DNA of 64,000 nt from Actinomycetota bacterium (lineage in GTDB: Bacteria > Actinomycetota > Actinomycetes > Nanopelagicales > Nanopelagicaceae): NCBI GenBank assembly GCA_003569265.1, contig BGON01000001.1, positions 248,001-312,000 of the forward strand. The letters are read 5' to 3'. The notes beneath the pieces were generated by a model. It saw nothing but the letters and a program-made list of their open reading frames with translations, made no database searches and had not been told where the DNA came from. Numbering within the stretch: the stretch's first letter is position 1; each line of letters opens with the position of its first letter. This document shows, in pieces, positions 47,783 through 58,303 of this stretch. The position numbers and the translations under genes are program-made.

Positions 47783-48343
47783 GTGGCAACAACAGCTGAT
47801 CTAAAAAATGGAATTACTCTTGAGATTGAAACCCAACTTTGGACAGTCGTTGAGTTCCAGCATGTTAAGCCAGGTAAGGGTCCAGCTTTCGTTCGTACAA
47901 AGCTCAAGTCAGTACTTACTGGAAAAGTTATTGATCGAACATTCAACTCTGGCGTGAAGATTGATATAGCCATCTTAGAAAAGCGCGATATGCAGTATTT
48001 ATACAAAGAAGGCGATGACTTCGTATTTATGGATAGCAAGACCTATGATCAGATGACTATCTCAGCAGCTGTTGTGGGCGATATGGCTAAGTACATGCTA
48101 GAAAATACTGATGCAGTAGTTGCAGTCAACGAAGGAAATCCTCTCTATATTGAGTTAGCGGCGTCAGTGCCTTTGCGTATTACATATACAGAGCCGGGTA
48201 TCCAGGGAGATCGCTCTTCTGGCGGAACTAAGCCAGCAACAGTTGAAACAGGAATTGAAATTCAAGTACCACTCTTTATCAAGCAGGATGAAATCGTCAT
48301 GGTTGATACACGTGATGGCTCATACCAAGGCCGCGCAAACTAG
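47783..48343 (+). CDS. efp: Elongation factor P
   Basis: A 186-residue three-domain OB-fold protein that relieves stalling at polyproline. GTG start at 47783 with GGAG about ten bases upstream. The modification-loop region reads [21 protein letters not shown] with Lys at the tip; the C-terminal domain has [25 protein letters not shown]. The 100-base gap before it contains a small CATTGA/TCAATG hairpin of unclear meaning. Shares one base with nusB. Confidence 0.96.
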   Translation: MATTADLKNGITLEIETQLWTVVEFQHVKPGKGPAFVRTKLKSVLTGKVIDRTFNSGVKIDIAILEKRDMQYLYKEGDDFVFMDSKTYDQMTISAAVVGDMAKYMLENTDAVVAVNEGNPLYIELAASVPLRITYTEPGIQGDRSSGGTKPATVETGIEIQVPLFIKQDEIVMVDTRDGSYQGRAN

Positions 48344-48765
48344 TGTCTGCTCGCAGTAAGGCAAGAAAGCAAGCGTTAGACCTGCTTTTCGAAGCTGATA
48401 TTCGGGGGACAAACTCTTTAGAGCTTCTCAATGCTAGAGATATTGTTGAAGAAGGTCCCGATGCCAGACCGATCCGTGAATACACACGCTTACTTGTTGT
48501 TGGCGTCAATGAAAACACTCGAAAAATTGACGAACTTATTACAACCTATGCCCAAGGCTGGGATATGGATCGACTTCCACATGTTGATCGCAACATCTTA
48601 CGTTTAGCCATTTATGAGATCTTGTGGGCAGTAGATATTCCAGACAGTGTTGCTATAGATGAGGCTTTGAGTTTGGCTAAAGAGCTCTCTACCGATGAAT
48701 CATCTGGCTTTATCCATGGTGTTTTAGGTCGAATCTCTTCACTTAAAGAGAATTTGTCTCTTTAG
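48343..48765 (+). CDS. nusB: Transcription antitermination factor NusB
   Basis: A 140-residue helical protein, start GTG: SARSKARKQALDLLFEADIR, LPHVDRNILRLAIYEILW and DESSGFIHGVLGRI are family hallmarks. It binds boxA RNA with NusE in rRNA antitermination. Its 3' end overlaps the convergent bldD-like gene by 23 bases. Confidence 0.94.
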   Translation: MSARSKARKQALDLLFEADIRGTNSLELLNARDIVEEGPDARPIREYTRLLVVGVNENTRKIDELITTYAQGWDMDRLPHVDRNILRLAIYEILWAVDIPDSVAIDEALSLAKELSTDESSGFIHGVLGRISSLKENLSL

Positions 48766-49240
48766 TTTCAAAGATCAGTTTATTTTGGGCTAGATACAGG
48801 CGTAGCTCTTCATGGCTGCAACCTATGGTGATGGTCAGAAAATCAATATCACTTTTTCGCAGAGATAAGAGTTCACCATTGAAGTCCTGCCGTTCCTTAA
48901 TGATTCCAAAAAGGAATGAGAATAGGATCCTTTGAGTAGATGCGCCATAGCCTTCGGAGTGAGAAAGAGCTCTCACTCTGCGCAGGTCAATCATGATCCT
49001 TTTTTCAATGCTGTGTGTTGGTGAATGGCCAGTTAGGAGATATGACAAAGGGACTTCATAAAACTCCGATAATTGGGCTGCTTTCTTCACACTCAATGTT
49101 CTATCCCCGCGCTCATAGGAGCCAAGGGCGACTGCTCGTAACTGCTTGTGGCTTTTGCTTTCAACATCGGCCAAAGTCAGATTGCGGGAGATGCGGATTG
49201 ATCGAAGTCGTGCGGCTATTTCTTCCATTTCTATGTTCAT
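48743..49240 (-). CDS. bldD: BldD-like XRE-family regulator with c-di-GMP signature
   Basis: A 165-residue protein with an N-terminal HTH (about 8-70, AARLRSIRISRNLTLADVE...ALGSYERGDRTLSVKKAAQLSEFYEVPLSYLL) and a C-terminal domain. Residues 117-131 read RQDFNGELLSLRKSD, an exact match to RxD-x8-RxxD, which in Streptomyces BldD binds tetrameric c-di-GMP to drive dimerisation. Synteny (efp-nusB-bldD-pyrR) matches Streptomyces. It may act as a repressor near pyrR, which it faces divergently, but its targets here are unknown. Confidence 0.88.
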   Translation of the reverse strand: MNIEMEEIAARLRSIRISRNLTLADVESKSHKQLRAVALGSYERGDRTLSVKKAAQLSEFYEVPLSYLLTGHSPTHSIEKRIMIDLRRVRALSHSEGYGASTQRILFSFLFGIIKERQDFNGELLSLRKSDIDFLTITIGCSHEELRLYLAQNKLIFETKETNSL

Positions 49241-49303
49241 GGGGCAAGGCTATGGATGTGATGCCACACCCTTTTTTGGATATCCACAGAGGCCGGCAGT
49301 TGC

Positions 49304-49312
49304 TGATATAGT
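49304..49312 (+). promoter_or_regulatory. Extended -10 promoter of the pyr operon
   Basis: TGATATAGT matches the extended -10 (TGnTATAAT). Transcription would start near 49319, giving a leader of about 45 nt that carries the PyrR hairpin and the Shine-Dalgarno. Confidence 0.5.
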
Positions 49313-49333
49313 CTGCCCCGCATCCTTTAACGA

Positions 49334-49351
49334 CCCATCCTGCGAGGTGGG
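49334..49351 (+). promoter_or_regulatory. PyrR-binding hairpin in the pyr leader
   Basis: Bases 49336-49349 read CATCCTGCGAGGTG, whose core fits the PyrR binding-loop consensus RUCCNGNGAGGY. CCCA...TGGG closes the lower stem around a bulged U. The hairpin abuts the strong Shine-Dalgarno GGGGAAGGAG (49349-49358) of pyrR, so PyrR-UMP binding should block translation initiation, as reported for mycobacterial pyr leaders. There is no T-rich terminator, which argues against Bacillus-type attenuation. Confidence 0.75.
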
Positions 49352-49364
49352 GAAGGAGATTTAA

Positions 49365-49898
49365 ATGAGCGTAGCCCTGTCCGCACAGGATATTTCACGT
49401 GCGTTGACCCGCATTTCCCATGAGATTCTAGAAAAAAATCATGGTTCATCAGATATCACAGTCCTAGGTATTCCGACTCGTGGTGCTCACTTAGCTGCGC
49501 GTATTGCAGCGATCATGAAATCGATTGAAGGCAAAGAGATTGCCCATGGAACCTTAGACATCACTTTATATAGAGATGATCTGCGCCTTCGTGCTCCCCG
49601 CGCAATCATGCCTACGTCCATTCCTCCGATTGGAATTCAAGGGCGCGATGTCATCTTGATCGATGATGTCTTGTATTCAGGGCGCACAATACGCGCAGCA
49701 TTAGATGCTCTCGGAGAAGTGGGACGTCCACGCACGGTGCAGTTGGCTGTTCTGGTTGATAGAGGGCATCGCCAGCTGCCTATTCGAGCAGATTTTGTAG
49801 GCAAAAACCTTCCAACGTCAGAGAAGCAATCTGTAAAGGTCTCTCTGACTGAAATCGATGGCGTCGATGAAGTCGTTATCGAAGGGGAGGCAAACTAA
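49365..49898 (+). CDS. pyrR: Bifunctional pyr operon regulator / uracil phosphoribosyltransferase
   Basis: A 177-residue PRTase-fold RNA-binding protein. The PRPP motif is [23 protein letters not shown]-terminal [14 protein letters not shown] and the RNA-binding basic residues ([12 protein letters not shown]) fit PyrR. It senses UMP/UTP and acts on the hairpin just upstream, closing a feedback loop on the whole operon. First gene of pyrR-B-C-carA-carB-pyrK-D-F; shares one base with pyrB. Confidence 0.95.
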   Translation: MSVALSAQDISRALTRISHEILEKNHGSSDITVLGIPTRGAHLAARIAAIMKSIEGKEIAHGTLDITLYRDDLRLRAPRAIMPTSIPPIGIQGRDVILIDDVLYSGRTIRAALDALGEVGRPRTVQLAVLVDRGHRQLPIRADFVGKNLPTSEKQSVKVSLTEIDGVDEVVIEGEAN

Positions 49899-50845
49899 TG
49901 CGCCACCTACTCTCCATTAACGATCTGAGTGCGACAGATGCAATTGGAATTCTCGATACTGCAACAGAGCTAGCACGCATCAATGATGGGCAAGTCAAGA
50001 AGCTGCCAACGCTACGAGGTCGCACAATAGTTAATCTCTTTGCAGAAGATTCAACGAGAACTAGAATCTCATTTGAAGCTGCAGCAAAGCGTCTCTCAGC
50101 CGATGTTATTAACTTCTCAGCTAAAGGTTCGAGTTTGAGCAAGGGTGAATCACTCAAAGACACGGCCCAAACTCTGCAAGCGTTGGGTGCAGATGCTGTG
50201 GTAATTCGCCATTCTGCATCAGGTGCAGCGCAGCGTTTGGCTGACCTTGAATGGATGTCAGGAAGTGTTATCAATGCTGGCGATGGTACTCACGAACACC
50301 CTAGCCAAGCTCTTCTAGATGCCTTCACGATTCGCAAGCATCTGGGTAAGGGAGCAAGTGATCTGACTGGGTTGCGCATTGCCATCGTTGGTGATGTCCT
50401 GCACTCTCGTGTTGCACGCTCAAATGTATTACTACTCTCAATGCTAGGCGCTGATGTTGTTCTAGTAGCGCCACCGACATTGCTTCCAGTGGGTGTTGAA
50501 AGTTGGCCAGTAACGATCTCTTATGATTTTGATGCAGTAATTCCAAATGTTGATGCAATCATGATGTTGCGCGTGCAGCAAGAACGAATGAGCGATCTCT
50601 TCTTTCCTAATTCACGTGAATATTCACGCTACTTTGGTCTTAATTCAGAGAGAATGTCGGCAATGGCAAAACATGCAATTGTGATGCACCCCGGACCAAT
50701 GAACCGCGGATTAGAAATAGCTGCAGACGTTGCTGATAGTGCACGTTCAGTCATAGTTGAACAAGTAACTAATGGAGTAAATGTGCGAATGGCAATCTTG
50801 TATGTATTACTTGCAGGTGGACCTCTAGAAGTAGGGAGCAACTAA
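49898..50845 (+). CDS. pyrB: Aspartate carbamoyltransferase catalytic subunit
   Basis: A 315-residue enzyme with carbamoyl-phosphate site [11 protein letters not shown], aspartate-site Lys in [24 protein letters not shown] and HPGPMNRG. No regulatory PyrI gene is present. Shares one base with each neighbour. Confidence 0.96.
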   Translation: MRHLLSINDLSATDAIGILDTATELARINDGQVKKLPTLRGRTIVNLFAEDSTRTRISFEAAAKRLSADVINFSAKGSSLSKGESLKDTAQTLQALGADAVVIRHSASGAAQRLADLEWMSGSVINAGDGTHEHPSQALLDAFTIRKHLGKGASDLTGLRIAIVGDVLHSRVARSNVLLLSMLGADVVLVAPPTLLPVGVESWPVTISYDFDAVIPNVDAIMMLRVQQERMSDLFFPNSREYSRYFGLNSERMSAMAKHAIVMHPGPMNRGLEIAADVADSARSVIVEQVTNGVNVRMAILYVLLAGGPLEVGSN

Positions 50846-52152
50846 TGACTCAACAACGTTTCTTACTTAAGGGTGGAAAAGTACTTGGTGGCAAGGCCTC
50901 TGATCTTTTAATTGCTAATGGTCGAATTGAAGCAATGTCAGTATCACTTTCTGATGAAGCAGCTACTGTCATTGATCTCAAAGGCAGCATCGTTCTGCCA
51001 GGTCTTGTCGATCTGCACACTCACCTGCGCGAACCGGGAAGAGAAGATAGCGAAACTGTTGCAAGTGCTAGTCGCGCGGGAGCAAGAGGTGGTTTCACCG
51101 CACTTTCTGCAATGGCTAATACTTCACCGGTTGCAGATACAGCTGGTGTTGTTGAGCAGGTGTATCGCTTAGGACAAGAAGCTGGATTCTTAGATGTCTT
51201 TCCAATCGGCGCCGTCTCACAAGGACTTAAGGGGGAGCAACTCTCTGAAATTGGTGCAATGGCCGATTCGCTGGCACGTGTGCGTGTCTTTAGTGATGAT
51301 GGTAATTGTGTCTTTGATCCACTTGTTATGCGTAGAGCTTTGGAGTACATCAAGAAATTTGATGGCGTCATTGCACAACATGCCCAAGAGCCTCGCTTAA
51401 CCGTTGGTTCTCAAATGAATGAAGGCGTTGTCAGCTCAAAGCTGGGTTTAAAGGGCTGGCCAGCTATCGCTGAAGAAGCAATCATCGCAAGAGATGTTTT
51501 GCTCGCTGAGCACGTGCAATCGCGACTACACATCTGCCATGTCACAACAGCCGGAGGAGTTGAAATCATTCGCTGGGCTAAGGCACGTGGCATTCGAGTT
51601 ACTGCTGAAGTTACACCTCACCACTTATTACTAACAGATGATTTAGCAAGCTCCTATGATCCTGTCTTTAAAGTCAATCCTCCACTTCGCACAACAAAAG
51701 ATGTTATGGCCCTCCGTGAAGCCTTATCCGATGGCACAATCGACATCGTCGCTACGGATCATGCACCGCATACAAGTGAGACTAAGGATTGTGAGTGGGC
51801 CGAAGCATCATTTGGAATGATCGGGTTAGAAACAGCCCTCTCAATAGTTAACATGACGATGGTTGAGAGTGGTCTGTTGGATTGGGCAGGAGTCGCAGAT
51901 CGTATGTCGAGCGCTCCAGCAAAGATTGGACATTATTCAAATCATGGACAAAATCTAACGGTGGGCTCTGTCGCACACATCACTGTGATTAATCCAACCA
52001 GTAGTTGGATAGTGGATCGCGATTTGGTTCTCTCAAAGAGTCGAAATACTCCATATCATGGCTTTGAATTACCAGGATTAGTTACTCACACATTCTTTGG
52101 TGGTCGAGCAACAGTGATTGATTCGAAAATAGTGGCCAAGGTGGTGCAGTAA
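50845..52152 (+). CDS. pyrC: Dihydroorotase
   Basis: A 435-residue class I dihydroorotase of the amidohydrolase fold. Metal site [12 protein letters not shown], later His in [10 protein letters not shown] and HHLLL, and the catalytic Asp in [14 protein letters not shown]. Closes carbamoyl aspartate to dihydroorotate. One-base overlap with carA; the PH-domain gene often found between pyrC and carA in Streptomyces is absent. Confidence 0.95.
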   Translation: MTQQRFLLKGGKVLGGKASDLLIANGRIEAMSVSLSDEAATVIDLKGSIVLPGLVDLHTHLREPGREDSETVASASRAGARGGFTALSAMANTSPVADTAGVVEQVYRLGQEAGFLDVFPIGAVSQGLKGEQLSEIGAMADSLARVRVFSDDGNCVFDPLVMRRALEYIKKFDGVIAQHAQEPRLTVGSQMNEGVVSSKLGLKGWPAIAEEAIIARDVLLAEHVQSRLHICHVTTAGGVEIIRWAKARGIRVTAEVTPHHLLLTDDLASSYDPVFKVNPPLRTTKDVMALREALSDGTIDIVATDHAPHTSETKDCEWAEASFGMIGLETALSIVNMTMVESGLLDWAGVADRMSSAPAKIGHYSNHGQNLTVGSVAHITVINPTSSWIVDRDLVLSKSRNTPYHGFELPGLVTHTFFGGRATVIDSKIVAKVVQ

Positions 52153-53267
52153 TGACGCAGGCATATCTTGTTTTAGATGACGGCAGAATCTTTGAAGGTC
52201 GCTCATGGGGAGCAACGGGGCGCACCTTTGGTGAAGCGGTGTTCCAAACTGGTATGACTGGTTATCAAGAAACGCTGACTGATCCTTCATACCACAAGCA
52301 GGTTGTTGTTATGACTGCGCCACATATCGGTAACACTGGTATGAATAAAGAAGATAATGAATCTGCGAAGATCTGGGTTGCTGGCTATGTAGTTCGTAAC
52401 CCATCCACGTTGACATCTAATTGGCGCTCAGAAAATGATTTAGAAGCGCAGTTAATAGCTCAAAATATTGTTGGAATCCAAGGTATAGATACGCGTGCAA
52501 TTACTCGCCATCTGCGTGATCGCGGATCAATGCGCGTTGGAATCTTCTCAAGTTTGGAACTCACACGCGAAGAGATGGTCGTTGAAGTTCGCAAATCTCC
52601 TCAAATGGCAGGTGCGTATCTTGTTAAAGATGTTTCAACTCCTCAGACCTATGTTGTTCCATCTATCGGCAAGAAGAAATATGTGGTTGCAGCCTTAGAT
52701 CTTGGTATAAAGGCTGCTACGCCAAGAATGTTGGCTGAACGTGGCGTAGAAGTTCATGTGATGCCATATGACTCAACTTTTGAAGATATACAAGCGATAC
52801 ATCCAGATGGTGTTTTCTTATCGAATGGTCCTGGAGATCCAGCAACTATGATTGAGACAATCGAGTTAGTTCGAACAGTCTTAGCTGCTCACATTCCTAT
52901 CTTTGGTATTTGTTTTGGACATCAAATCCTAGGCCGGGCCCTGGGCTTTGAAACCTACAAGTTGCAGTTTGGTCATAGAGGTATTAATCAACCTGTTATT
53001 GATAAGAATACGCAAAAGGTTGAAATTACCGCCCACAATCATGGTTTTGCATTGAAAGCTCCCACTGATGCTGCCTTCACAACGGTGTATGGACCTGGAG
53101 AGGTAACACATGTGTGTTTGAACGATGGCGTAGTAGAAGGGCTGCAGTTACTTGAAGGTGCTGCCTTTTCTGTTCAGTATCACCCTGAGGCTGCAGCTGG
53201 ACCACATGATGCGGCATATCTCTTTGATCGCTTTATAGATTTGATGGGTAAGAGAGTGAAGGTCTAA
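52152..53267 (+). CDS. carA: Carbamoyl phosphate synthase small subunit
   Basis: A 371-residue glutamine amidotransferase. N-terminal domain opens [20 protein letters not shown]; the class I GATase domain has FLSNGPGDP, the nucleophile in [15 protein letters not shown] and the His/Glu of [13 protein letters not shown]. Delivers ammonia to CarB for arginine and pyrimidine synthesis. One-base overlap with carB. Confidence 0.96.
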   Translation: MTQAYLVLDDGRIFEGRSWGATGRTFGEAVFQTGMTGYQETLTDPSYHKQVVVMTAPHIGNTGMNKEDNESAKIWVAGYVVRNPSTLTSNWRSENDLEAQLIAQNIVGIQGIDTRAITRHLRDRGSMRVGIFSSLELTREEMVVEVRKSPQMAGAYLVKDVSTPQTYVVPSIGKKKYVVAALDLGIKAATPRMLAERGVEVHVMPYDSTFEDIQAIHPDGVFLSNGPGDPATMIETIELVRTVLAAHIPIFGICFGHQILGRALGFETYKLQFGHRGINQPVIDKNTQKVEITAHNHGFALKAPTDAAFTTVYGPGEVTHVCLNDGVVEGLQLLEGAAFSVQYHPEAAAGPHDAAYLFDRFIDLMGKRVKV

Positions 53268-56200
53268 TGCCTCTAGATCCTTTGATAAAGAGCGTCTTAG
53301 TAATTGGTAGTGGCCCTATTGTTATTGGACAAGCATGTGAATTCGATTATTCAGGAACCCAGGCTTGTCGTGTGCTTCGAGCAGAAGGTATCCGCGTCAT
53401 TTTGGTTAATTCAAATCCTGCAACCATCATGACAGATCCAGAGTTTGCAGATGCCACGTATATCGAGCCTATTACGCCCGAGATCATTGAGCAGATCATT
53501 GCTTTGGAAAAGCCTGACGCTGTTCTTGCCACTTTAGGTGGTCAAACAGCTCTGAATGCAGCGATTGGTTTATTTGAGCGCGGAACTTTAGCAAAGTACG
53601 GTGTCAAGCTTATCGGTGCTGATGTAGACGCAATTCAACGTGGTGAGAACCGTGAATTGTTTAGAGGCATAGTTGAGAAAGTTGGGGGAGAGTCAGCCAA
53701 ATCAATTATTTGCCACACGATGGAAGAGATCTTTGCCGCTGTCATACAACTAAATTACCCAGTCGTTGTACGCCCTTCTTTTACTATGGGTGGCCTTGGT
53801 TCAGGTATTGCTTTCAATGAAGAAGAGCTTTCACAAATTGCAGGAGCAGGTTTGCGCCATAGCCCAACTTCTGAGGTGCTACTCGAGGAATCGATTTTGG
53901 GTTGGAAAGAATACGAACTTGAAGTAATGCGTGATCATAAAGATAACGTGGTTATTGTGTGCACCATTGAGAATCTTGATCCTATGGGCGTTCACACAGG
54001 AGATTCCATCACCGTGGCACCTGCAATGACTTTAACTGACGTTGAGTATCAAAAGCTGCGTGATTTATCTATCGATATCATTCGCGAAGTTGGTGTTGCC
54101 ACTGGTGGTTGCAATATTCAATTTGCAGTGAATCCTCAAAATGGTCGAATTATTGTCATTGAGATGAACCCTAGAGTTTCTAGGTCGAGTGCTTTAGCCT
54201 CAAAAGCCACTGGGTTTCCAATCGCAAAGATCGCAACAAAGCTTGCAATTGGTTATACCCTGGATGAAATCCAAAATGACATCACTAAAACGACCCCAGC
54301 CTCCTTTGAGCCGACTCTTGATTACGTCGTAGTCAAAGTTCCTCGCTTTGCTTTTGAGAAATTTAGCGACGCTGATCCTCGTTTAACAACAACAATGAAA
54401 AGTGTTGGCGAAGCAATGGCAATCGGTCGTTCCTTCTCAGAAGCGCTGATGAAGGCGCTGCGCTCACTAGAGCGTAAGGAAGCTATCTTTAGTTGGTCGC
54501 AGATAAGTGAACAAGAGAAACAGAACCTTTTAGTATCGATGAAGATTCCTACGGAGTATCGTCTGCAGCAAGTGCAAAAAGCAATGTGGGCGGGAGCGTC
54601 AATTGAAGATGTCTTTGCTTCTACCAAGATTGATCCGTGGTACTTACGTCAGATTCAGATTATCAACGAACAGGCTTTTGCCCTCACACAGTTGGGGGAG
54701 TTGACCGCTGAGAAGCTACGTGAAGCGAAGGGCAATGGATTTTCAGATAATCAAATAGCAACTTTGCGTGGGTTACAGGAAGAGGATGTGCGACGTGAAC
54801 GCCATCATTTAGGGATTCGTCCGGTCTATAAGACAGTTGACACATGCGCAGCAGAGTTTGAAGCATTCACGCCGTATCACTACTCAAGTTATGAAGAAGA
54901 AACCGAAGTGAAGCCTCGCACCACACCGGCAGTCATCATTTTAGGTAGTGGTCCTAATCGAATTGGACAAGGCATTGAGTTCGACTATTCATGTGTGCAT
55001 GCTTCTTTTGTTTTGCGTGAAGCTGGATATGAAACCATTATGGTAAACTGCAACCCTGAAACTGTTTCAACAGATTATGACACCAGTAATCGTCTCTACT
55101 TCGAACCATTGACTCTAGAAGATGTGATTGAAGTCGTACACGCTGAGTCACTTGCGGGTCCGGTTCTTGGTGTTATTACGCAGTTAGGTGGACAGACTCC
55201 GCTCGGACTTGCGGCAGGATTAAAAGCGGCTGGAATCACGATTCTTGGAACATCACCAGATGCCATCAACTTGGCTGAAGAGCGTGGTGCATTTGGAAAT
55301 ATCCTTAAACAGCAGGGCCTCACCGCTCCAGATTTCGGCATGGCAGCTTCGCAGTTAGAAGCAATCACCATTGCACAAAGAATTGGCTATCCAGTATTAG
55401 TGCGCCCTTCCTTTGTTCTGGGTGGGCGCGGTATGGAAATTGTTTATGATGATGCTGCTTTGGGTGGGTTTATTACGAGAGCGACAGATATAACGCCTGA
55501 TCATCCGGTCTTAGTAGATCGATTCTTAGATAGCGCCATTGAAATTGATGTTGACGCACTTTTTGATGGAGAAGATCTATTTTTGGGTGGTGTGATGGAA
55601 CACATCGAAGAGGCAGGAATTCATAGTGGTGACAGTGCTTGCGTGCTGCCATCAATGACAGTGACACAAGCGCAACTGGTAGAAATTCGCCAGGCAACTG
55701 AGAAGATTGCTCGTGGTGTTGACGTACGCGGATTAATCAACATTCAGTTCGCTATAGCAGAAAATATTTTATATGTGCTCGAAGCAAATCCTCGAGCCTC
55801 TCGCACAGTCCCATTTGTTTCTAAAGCAACAGGGGTCCCGCTTGCTAAAGCAGCAGCGCGTATTGCAGTTGGTTCAACGATCGCCAAGCTACGTGAAGAG
55901 AAACTTCTCCCAGCAACAGGCGATGGAATAGCTAAAGGAATCTCAGTAAAGGAAGCAGTACTTCCATGGAATCGATTCCGTAGAAGTGATGGTCGTGGAG
56001 TCGATTCTGTACTTGGGCCAGAGATGCGCTCTACTGGAGAAGTAATGGGCATTTCTCCAGCTTTTGGTGAGAGTTATGCCAAGAGTCAGATTGCCGCTTT
56101 CGGGCCTCTGCCAAAGTCGGGCACAGTTTTTATCTCCTTGGCCGACAAAGACAAGGAATCTGGTATCCAAGCAGCCCTAGGTTTGCAAGAGTGCGGATTT

Positions 56201-56527
56201 AGAATTTTAGCCACGGAGGGAACTGCAGCCTTTTTAAATACCCATGGCGTAACCTGCGTGACTGTGCGAAAGAACTCCGAGGGTACTGGTCCAATGGGCG
56301 AGAGAACCATTGTTGAAATTATTAACTCTGGAGATATTGATTTAGTAATCAACACGCCTGTCGGTAGAGGAACGCGCCAAGATGGTTGGGCCATTCGTAC
56401 TGCTTCAGTGCAACGCTCCATTCCGATTATCACCACAACAGCGGGCTTTAGCGCCGCAGTTGAGGGTATTCGCTTCCTGCAAAGCAATAACCTTTCTATC
56501 AGATCCTTACAAAAATGGTTGAGTTAA
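53267..56527 (+). CDS. carB: Carbamoyl phosphate synthase large subunit
   Basis: A 1086-residue protein with two homologous ATP-grasp halves. Each starts with a conserved block ([22 protein letters not shown] near residue 10; [21 protein letters not shown] near 562) and has [15 protein letters not shown] or [18 protein letters not shown]-terminal MGS-like domain (from about residue 945) usually binds allosteric effectors such as UMP. Followed by pyrK after one base. Confidence 0.97.
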   Translation: MPLDPLIKSVLVIGSGPIVIGQACEFDYSGTQACRVLRAEGIRVILVNSNPATIMTDPEFADATYIEPITPEIIEQIIALEKPDAVLATLGGQTALNAAIGLFERGTLAKYGVKLIGADVDAIQRGENRELFRGIVEKVGGESAKSIICHTMEEIFAAVIQLNYPVVVRPSFTMGGLGSGIAFNEEELSQIAGAGLRHSPTSEVLLEESILGWKEYELEVMRDHKDNVVIVCTIENLDPMGVHTGDSITVAPAMTLTDVEYQKLRDLSIDIIREVGVATGGCNIQFAVNPQNGRIIVIEMNPRVSRSSALASKATGFPIAKIATKLAIGYTLDEIQNDITKTTPASFEPTLDYVVVKVPRFAFEKFSDADPRLTTTMKSVGEAMAIGRSFSEALMKALRSLERKEAIFSWSQISEQEKQNLLVSMKIPTEYRLQQVQKAMWAGASIEDVFASTKIDPWYLRQIQIINEQAFALTQLGELTAEKLREAKGNGFSDNQIATLRGLQEEDVRRERHHLGIRPVYKTVDTCAAEFEAFTPYHYSSYEEETEVKPRTTPAVIILGSGPNRIGQGIEFDYSCVHASFVLREAGYETIMVNCNPETVSTDYDTSNRLYFEPLTLEDVIEVVHAESLAGPVLGVITQLGGQTPLGLAAGLKAAGITILGTSPDAINLAEERGAFGNILKQQGLTAPDFGMAASQLEAITIAQRIGYPVLVRPSFVLGGRGMEIVYDDAALGGFITRATDITPDHPVLVDRFLDSAIEIDVDALFDGEDLFLGGVMEHIEEAGIHSGDSACVLPSMTVTQAQLVEIRQATEKIARGVDVRGLINIQFAIAENILYVLEANPRASRTVPFVSKATGVPLAKAAARIAVGSTIAKLREEKLLPATGDGIAKGISVKEAVLPWNRFRRSDGRGVDSVLGPEMRSTGEVMGISPAFGESYAKSQIAAFGPLPKSGTVFISLADKDKESGIQAALGLQECGFRILATEGTAAFLNTHGVTCVTVRKNSEGTGPMGERTIVEIINSGDIDLVINTPVGRGTRQDGWAIRTASVQRSIPIITTTAGFSAAVEGIRFLQSNNLSIRSLQKWLS

Positions 56528-56528
56528 A

Positions 56529-57365
56529 ATGGCAACCATCAATAAGAATGCTGCGCAGATTCGCGCAAATGTCGTCAGCAATAAACGAGTAGGGCAGTAC
56601 CACCAACTTATTATCAATATTGGTGATCTGGCTCAGGTTTGTAAGCCAGGAAATTTTGCAGCAATAAGTGTCGGTGGCGAGAATTCACGGATGATATTGC
56701 GTAGAGCTTTTGCAATTTCTCGAGTTTCAATTAACTCTGTCTCTGGCGGAACAATGGAGTTGATTGTTGCACCTCATGGTCAGGGAAGTAAGTGGTTGTG
56801 CGCACAGGGTGAAGGTGCGATTTTAGATATCGTCGTGCCACTTGGAACTGCCTTTGGAATTCCGACTGAACCTGTTCAAGTTTTATTAGTCGGTGGTGGT
56901 TATGGATCAGCACCTCTTTTCGGTTTAGCTGAGGTTCTCAACGCCAAGGGTTGTCGGGTAGATATGTTGCTTGGTGCAAGTACTGCATCAAAAATATACG
57001 CACCTATGGAGGGCAAGCGCGCAGTCAATTCACTGCGCATCTATACCGAGGATGGTTCTATGGGCCAGAGCGGCCGCGTAACTGAACCTATTGCGGGACT
57101 AATCGCAGATCTTAATATTGCAGTTATATATTCGTGTGGTCCAATGGCAATGCTGTCAGCTATCGATGAGATAACACGTGGCACTCATGTAGTCCACCAA
57201 TGTGCGGTGGAAGAGTCAATGGCCTGCGGTATCGGAATTTGTATGACATGCGTATTACCTGTCGCTGATGAGAATGGAAATATCTCAATGTTGCGCTCAT
57301 GCGTTGATGGACCAGTTATGGATGGTTCGCTGGTTATATGGGACAAAGTTGGTAAAGCTCTATGA
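56529..57365 (+). CDS. pyrK: Dihydroorotate dehydrogenase B electron-transfer subunit
   Basis: A 278-residue flavoprotein of the ferredoxin-reductase fold. FAD-binding motif RRAFAISRV, NAD-binding LLVGGGYGSAPLFGLAEVL, and a 2Fe-2S cluster from CAVEESMACGIGICMTCVLP with a last Cys in LRSCVDGPVM. It transfers electrons from PyrD to NAD+, so this genome uses the class 1B (NAD-linked) enzyme. Overlaps pyrD by four bases. Confidence 0.93.
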   Translation: MATINKNAAQIRANVVSNKRVGQYHQLIINIGDLAQVCKPGNFAAISVGGENSRMILRRAFAISRVSINSVSGGTMELIVAPHGQGSKWLCAQGEGAILDIVVPLGTAFGIPTEPVQVLLVGGGYGSAPLFGLAEVLNAKGCRVDMLLGASTASKIYAPMEGKRAVNSLRIYTEDGSMGQSGRVTEPIAGLIADLNIAVIYSCGPMAMLSAIDEITRGTHVVHQCAVEESMACGIGICMTCVLPVADENGNISMLRSCVDGPVMDGSLVIWDKVGKAL

Positions 57366-58300
57366 CGGCCCTTGATTTCTCAACAACTTTAGCAAACGCC
57401 TGGTTTCCAGCCCCAACTTTCACAGCAAGCGGTTGTGCTAGTTCAGGACGCGAGTTATCTCAATTTTTCGATATCACGACAATGGGTGGAGTGGTGACAA
57501 AGTCAGTCATGCTCAAAGCACGTAATGGGCGGGCAACACCACGCATGGCTGAAACACCTAGTGGCATGCTCAACTCCATCGGGTTACAGGGCCCTGGAAT
57601 CGATGCATTCCTAACTAAAGATGTTCCCTATCTTGTTGAACAAAAGGCTCGAATTATTATTTCAATTGCAGGTGAAACTATTGAAGAGTATTCAACTTTG
57701 GCGAGGAAATTGCGCTCAGTTTCTGGCATCAGTGCTATAGAAGTCAATATTTCATGTCCCAATGTTGAAAATAGGGGATTGGTCTTTGCCTGTGATCCAG
57801 AAGCATCGAGGCGAGTCATCGACGGTGTGCGCAGAACTATTGGGGGCGAGTTACCGATAATTGCGAAGTTATCACCTGATGTGACAGATCTTGTTTCTAT
57901 CGCTCGCGGTGTGGTTGATGCTGGTGCAGATGGATTGGCGTTAATCAATACAGTTTTGGGAATGGTTATCAATCTAGACACAATGCGTCCGCATCTAGGT
58001 GGTAAAACTGGTGGTTTATCAGGCCCAGCTATCAAGCCAATTGCAGTCAGAGCGGTCTATCAAGTACACGCTGAGATGCCACAAGTTCCAATTCTTGGAA
58101 TGGGTGGTATTTCAACTGGTCGTGATGCGCTCGAAATGATAGCCGCCGGTGCTAGCGGGGTTTCTATAGGAACGGCTAGCTTTGGTAATCCAACAGCAAT
58201 AATGTCGATTCAAAATGAACTCAAGGATTTGTTGATCGCTAAAGGTTTCTCATCATTGCGCCAAGCGATTGGCTATGCACACCGACCAGAGAATGATTAG
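57362..58300 (+). CDS. pyrD: Dihydroorotate dehydrogenase B catalytic subunit
   Basis: A 312-residue FMN TIM-barrel enzyme. NISCPNVENRG, AKLSPDVTD, INTVLGMVINLDTMRP and ILGMGGISTGRDALEMIAAGASGVSIGTA fit class 1B PyrD, which works with the pyrK product encoded just upstream. No N-terminal membrane helix is present, unlike quinone-dependent class 2 enzymes. pyrF follows after three bases. Confidence 0.94.
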   Translation: MTALDFSTTLANAWFPAPTFTASGCASSGRELSQFFDITTMGGVVTKSVMLKARNGRATPRMAETPSGMLNSIGLQGPGIDAFLTKDVPYLVEQKARIIISIAGETIEEYSTLARKLRSVSGISAIEVNISCPNVENRGLVFACDPEASRRVIDGVRRTIGGELPIIAKLSPDVTDLVSIARGVVDAGADGLALINTVLGMVINLDTMRPHLGGKTGGLSGPAIKPIAVRAVYQVHAEMPQVPILGMGGISTGRDALEMIAAGASGVSIGTASFGNPTAIMSIQNELKDLLIAKGFSSLRQAIGYAHRPEND

Positions 58301-58303
58301 ACG

